From assembly GCA_016867265.1 (NCBI GenBank), contig VGJW01000013.1:30846-94845 (forward strand): 64,000 nucleotides of DNA. The letters run 5' to 3'. This DNA comes from Candidatus Tanganyikabacteria bacterium. Its GTDB lineage: Bacteria > Cyanobacteriota > Sericytochromatia > S15B-MN24 > VGJW01. The position numbers and the translations under genes are program-made. Positions 63,665-64,000 of this stretch are shown piece after piece. Positions within the stretch are counted from its first letter, which is position 1. Every line of letters starts with the position of its first letter. The notes beneath the pieces are model-generated. The model had not been told where the DNA came from, ran no database searches, and saw only the letters and a program-made list of their open reading frames with translations.

Positions 63665-64000
63665 ATGACGCAGCGTGCCTCAAACCCTTATGCCAAGCGA
63701 ATGGACGGCGCCCCGGTGCTTCGTCAGCATCGGGTCATGCCCCCGAGTCCCTTGCACGAGGTCCTGGTCGAGTTGCTGCGCCAGGCCCCCGCGCATCTGG
63801 CGCCCTTGCTCGCCCGCGCCCTGCCCGGACTGGACCCGGCGCTGCCTGTCATGTGCGTGGATGCGACAGCCAGCGAGCCGCTTGTCGTCGAACGTCGTGC
63901 CGACCTCGTGCTGGTTCTTGGCAAGCCGGACGAACCGGATCTGGTGGTGGTGGCGGAGGTCCAACTGAGCATCGACCGCGACAAGCAGTATGCGTGGCCG
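63665..64000 (+). CDS. Restriction-nuclease-like conserved protein (5' part; runs off the window)
   Basis: From ATG 63665 (or ATG 63737) the frame is open to the window end. The core PSPLHEVLVELLRQAPAHLA, then RRADLVLVLGKPDEPDLVVV with AEVQLSIDRDKQYAWP, matches a family of uncharacterised actinobacterial-type proteins. Their conserved ADLV...VVEVQL...DKRYSWP is reminiscent of the PD-(D/E)XK nuclease core (Asp then Glu-x-Gln). The C-terminal part is outside. Relation to Rpn or DUF4351-like nucleases is inferred from motif shape only. Confidence 0.6.
   Translation, partial: MTQRASNPYAKRMDGAPVLRQHRVMPPSPLHEVLVELLRQAPAHLAPLLARALPGLDPALPVMCVDATASEPLVVERRADLVLVLGKPDEPDLVVVAEVQLSIDRDKQYAWP

Overview
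The window is GC-rich bacterial chromosome with tightly packed genes, many GTG/TTG starts and many 1-4 base stop/start overlaps. About ten predicted lipoproteins and the remains of a TolC/HlyD export system argue for a cell with an outer membrane. No rRNA, tRNA, CRISPR array, prophage or intact transposon was seen. The gene mix (nusB-accC-accB-efp-pepP order, Kelch and NHL lipoproteins, GldA/GldG-type ABC system, lysine fermentation genes, propionyl-CoA route) suits an uncultured, deep-branching diderm lineage. A Sericytochromatia-like relative of Cyanobacteria is one guess, made with low confidence; nothing here fixes the taxonomy.

Layout. 1-13110 (minus): one long run of genes. It starts with Kelch/subtilisin/TPR/NHL surface proteins and runs on into a split aminopeptidase P, efp, accB, accC, nusB and ftsY. 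13237-16611 (plus): apt, rel/spoT and rdgB (nucleotide and stringent-response housekeeping). 16618-22236: a NYN-domain protein, a FUSC/ArAE-like membrane protein, an M20 amidohydrolase and a VWD-domain protein. 22400-31747 (plus): pccA, methylmalonyl-CoA mutase, epimerase, sucC, sucD, then corA, a P1-family peptidase and a DUF839 protein. 31825-37097 (minus): a lipoprotein, then a GldA/permease/GldG/DUF4340 ABC system. 37328-38320 (plus): a J-domain-like membrane protein. 38345-49297 (minus): an epsilon-like small subunit, pccB, kdd, kce, kal, kamE and kamD. This set is interrupted at 42093-46535 by a decayed plus-strand ABC/HlyD/TolC exporter. 49522-52977: two paralogous papain-fold (C39-like) proteins, one broken, flanking a small lipoprotein. 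53281-59821 (minus): a KamB-like reactivase, a homocysteine methyltransferase/MTHFR fusion and metH. 60206-64000: small accessory genes, including a broken HEPN/MNT pair and a nuclease-like gene that runs off the end.

How it works together. KamDE, Kdd, Kce and Kal cover the core of lysine fermentation from beta-lysine to crotonyl-CoA; kamA and KamC were not seen. PccA/PccB, MCM, epimerase and SucCD convert propionyl-CoA to succinate with substrate-level ATP or GTP formation. KamDE, MCM and MetH all need cobalamin, and the KamB-like protein is a likely reactivase for KamDE. pccB overlaps kdd by four bases, which ties the propionyl-CoA and lysine routes together genetically.

Quality note. At least nine genes or gene pairs carry in-frame stops or frameshifts, several at homopolymers. 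These lesions fall in accessory genes and in pepP; the large core metabolic genes are intact. The exporter, the second C39-like copy and the HEPN/MNT pair look like real decay. For pepP and the NHL genes a consensus error is equally possible.
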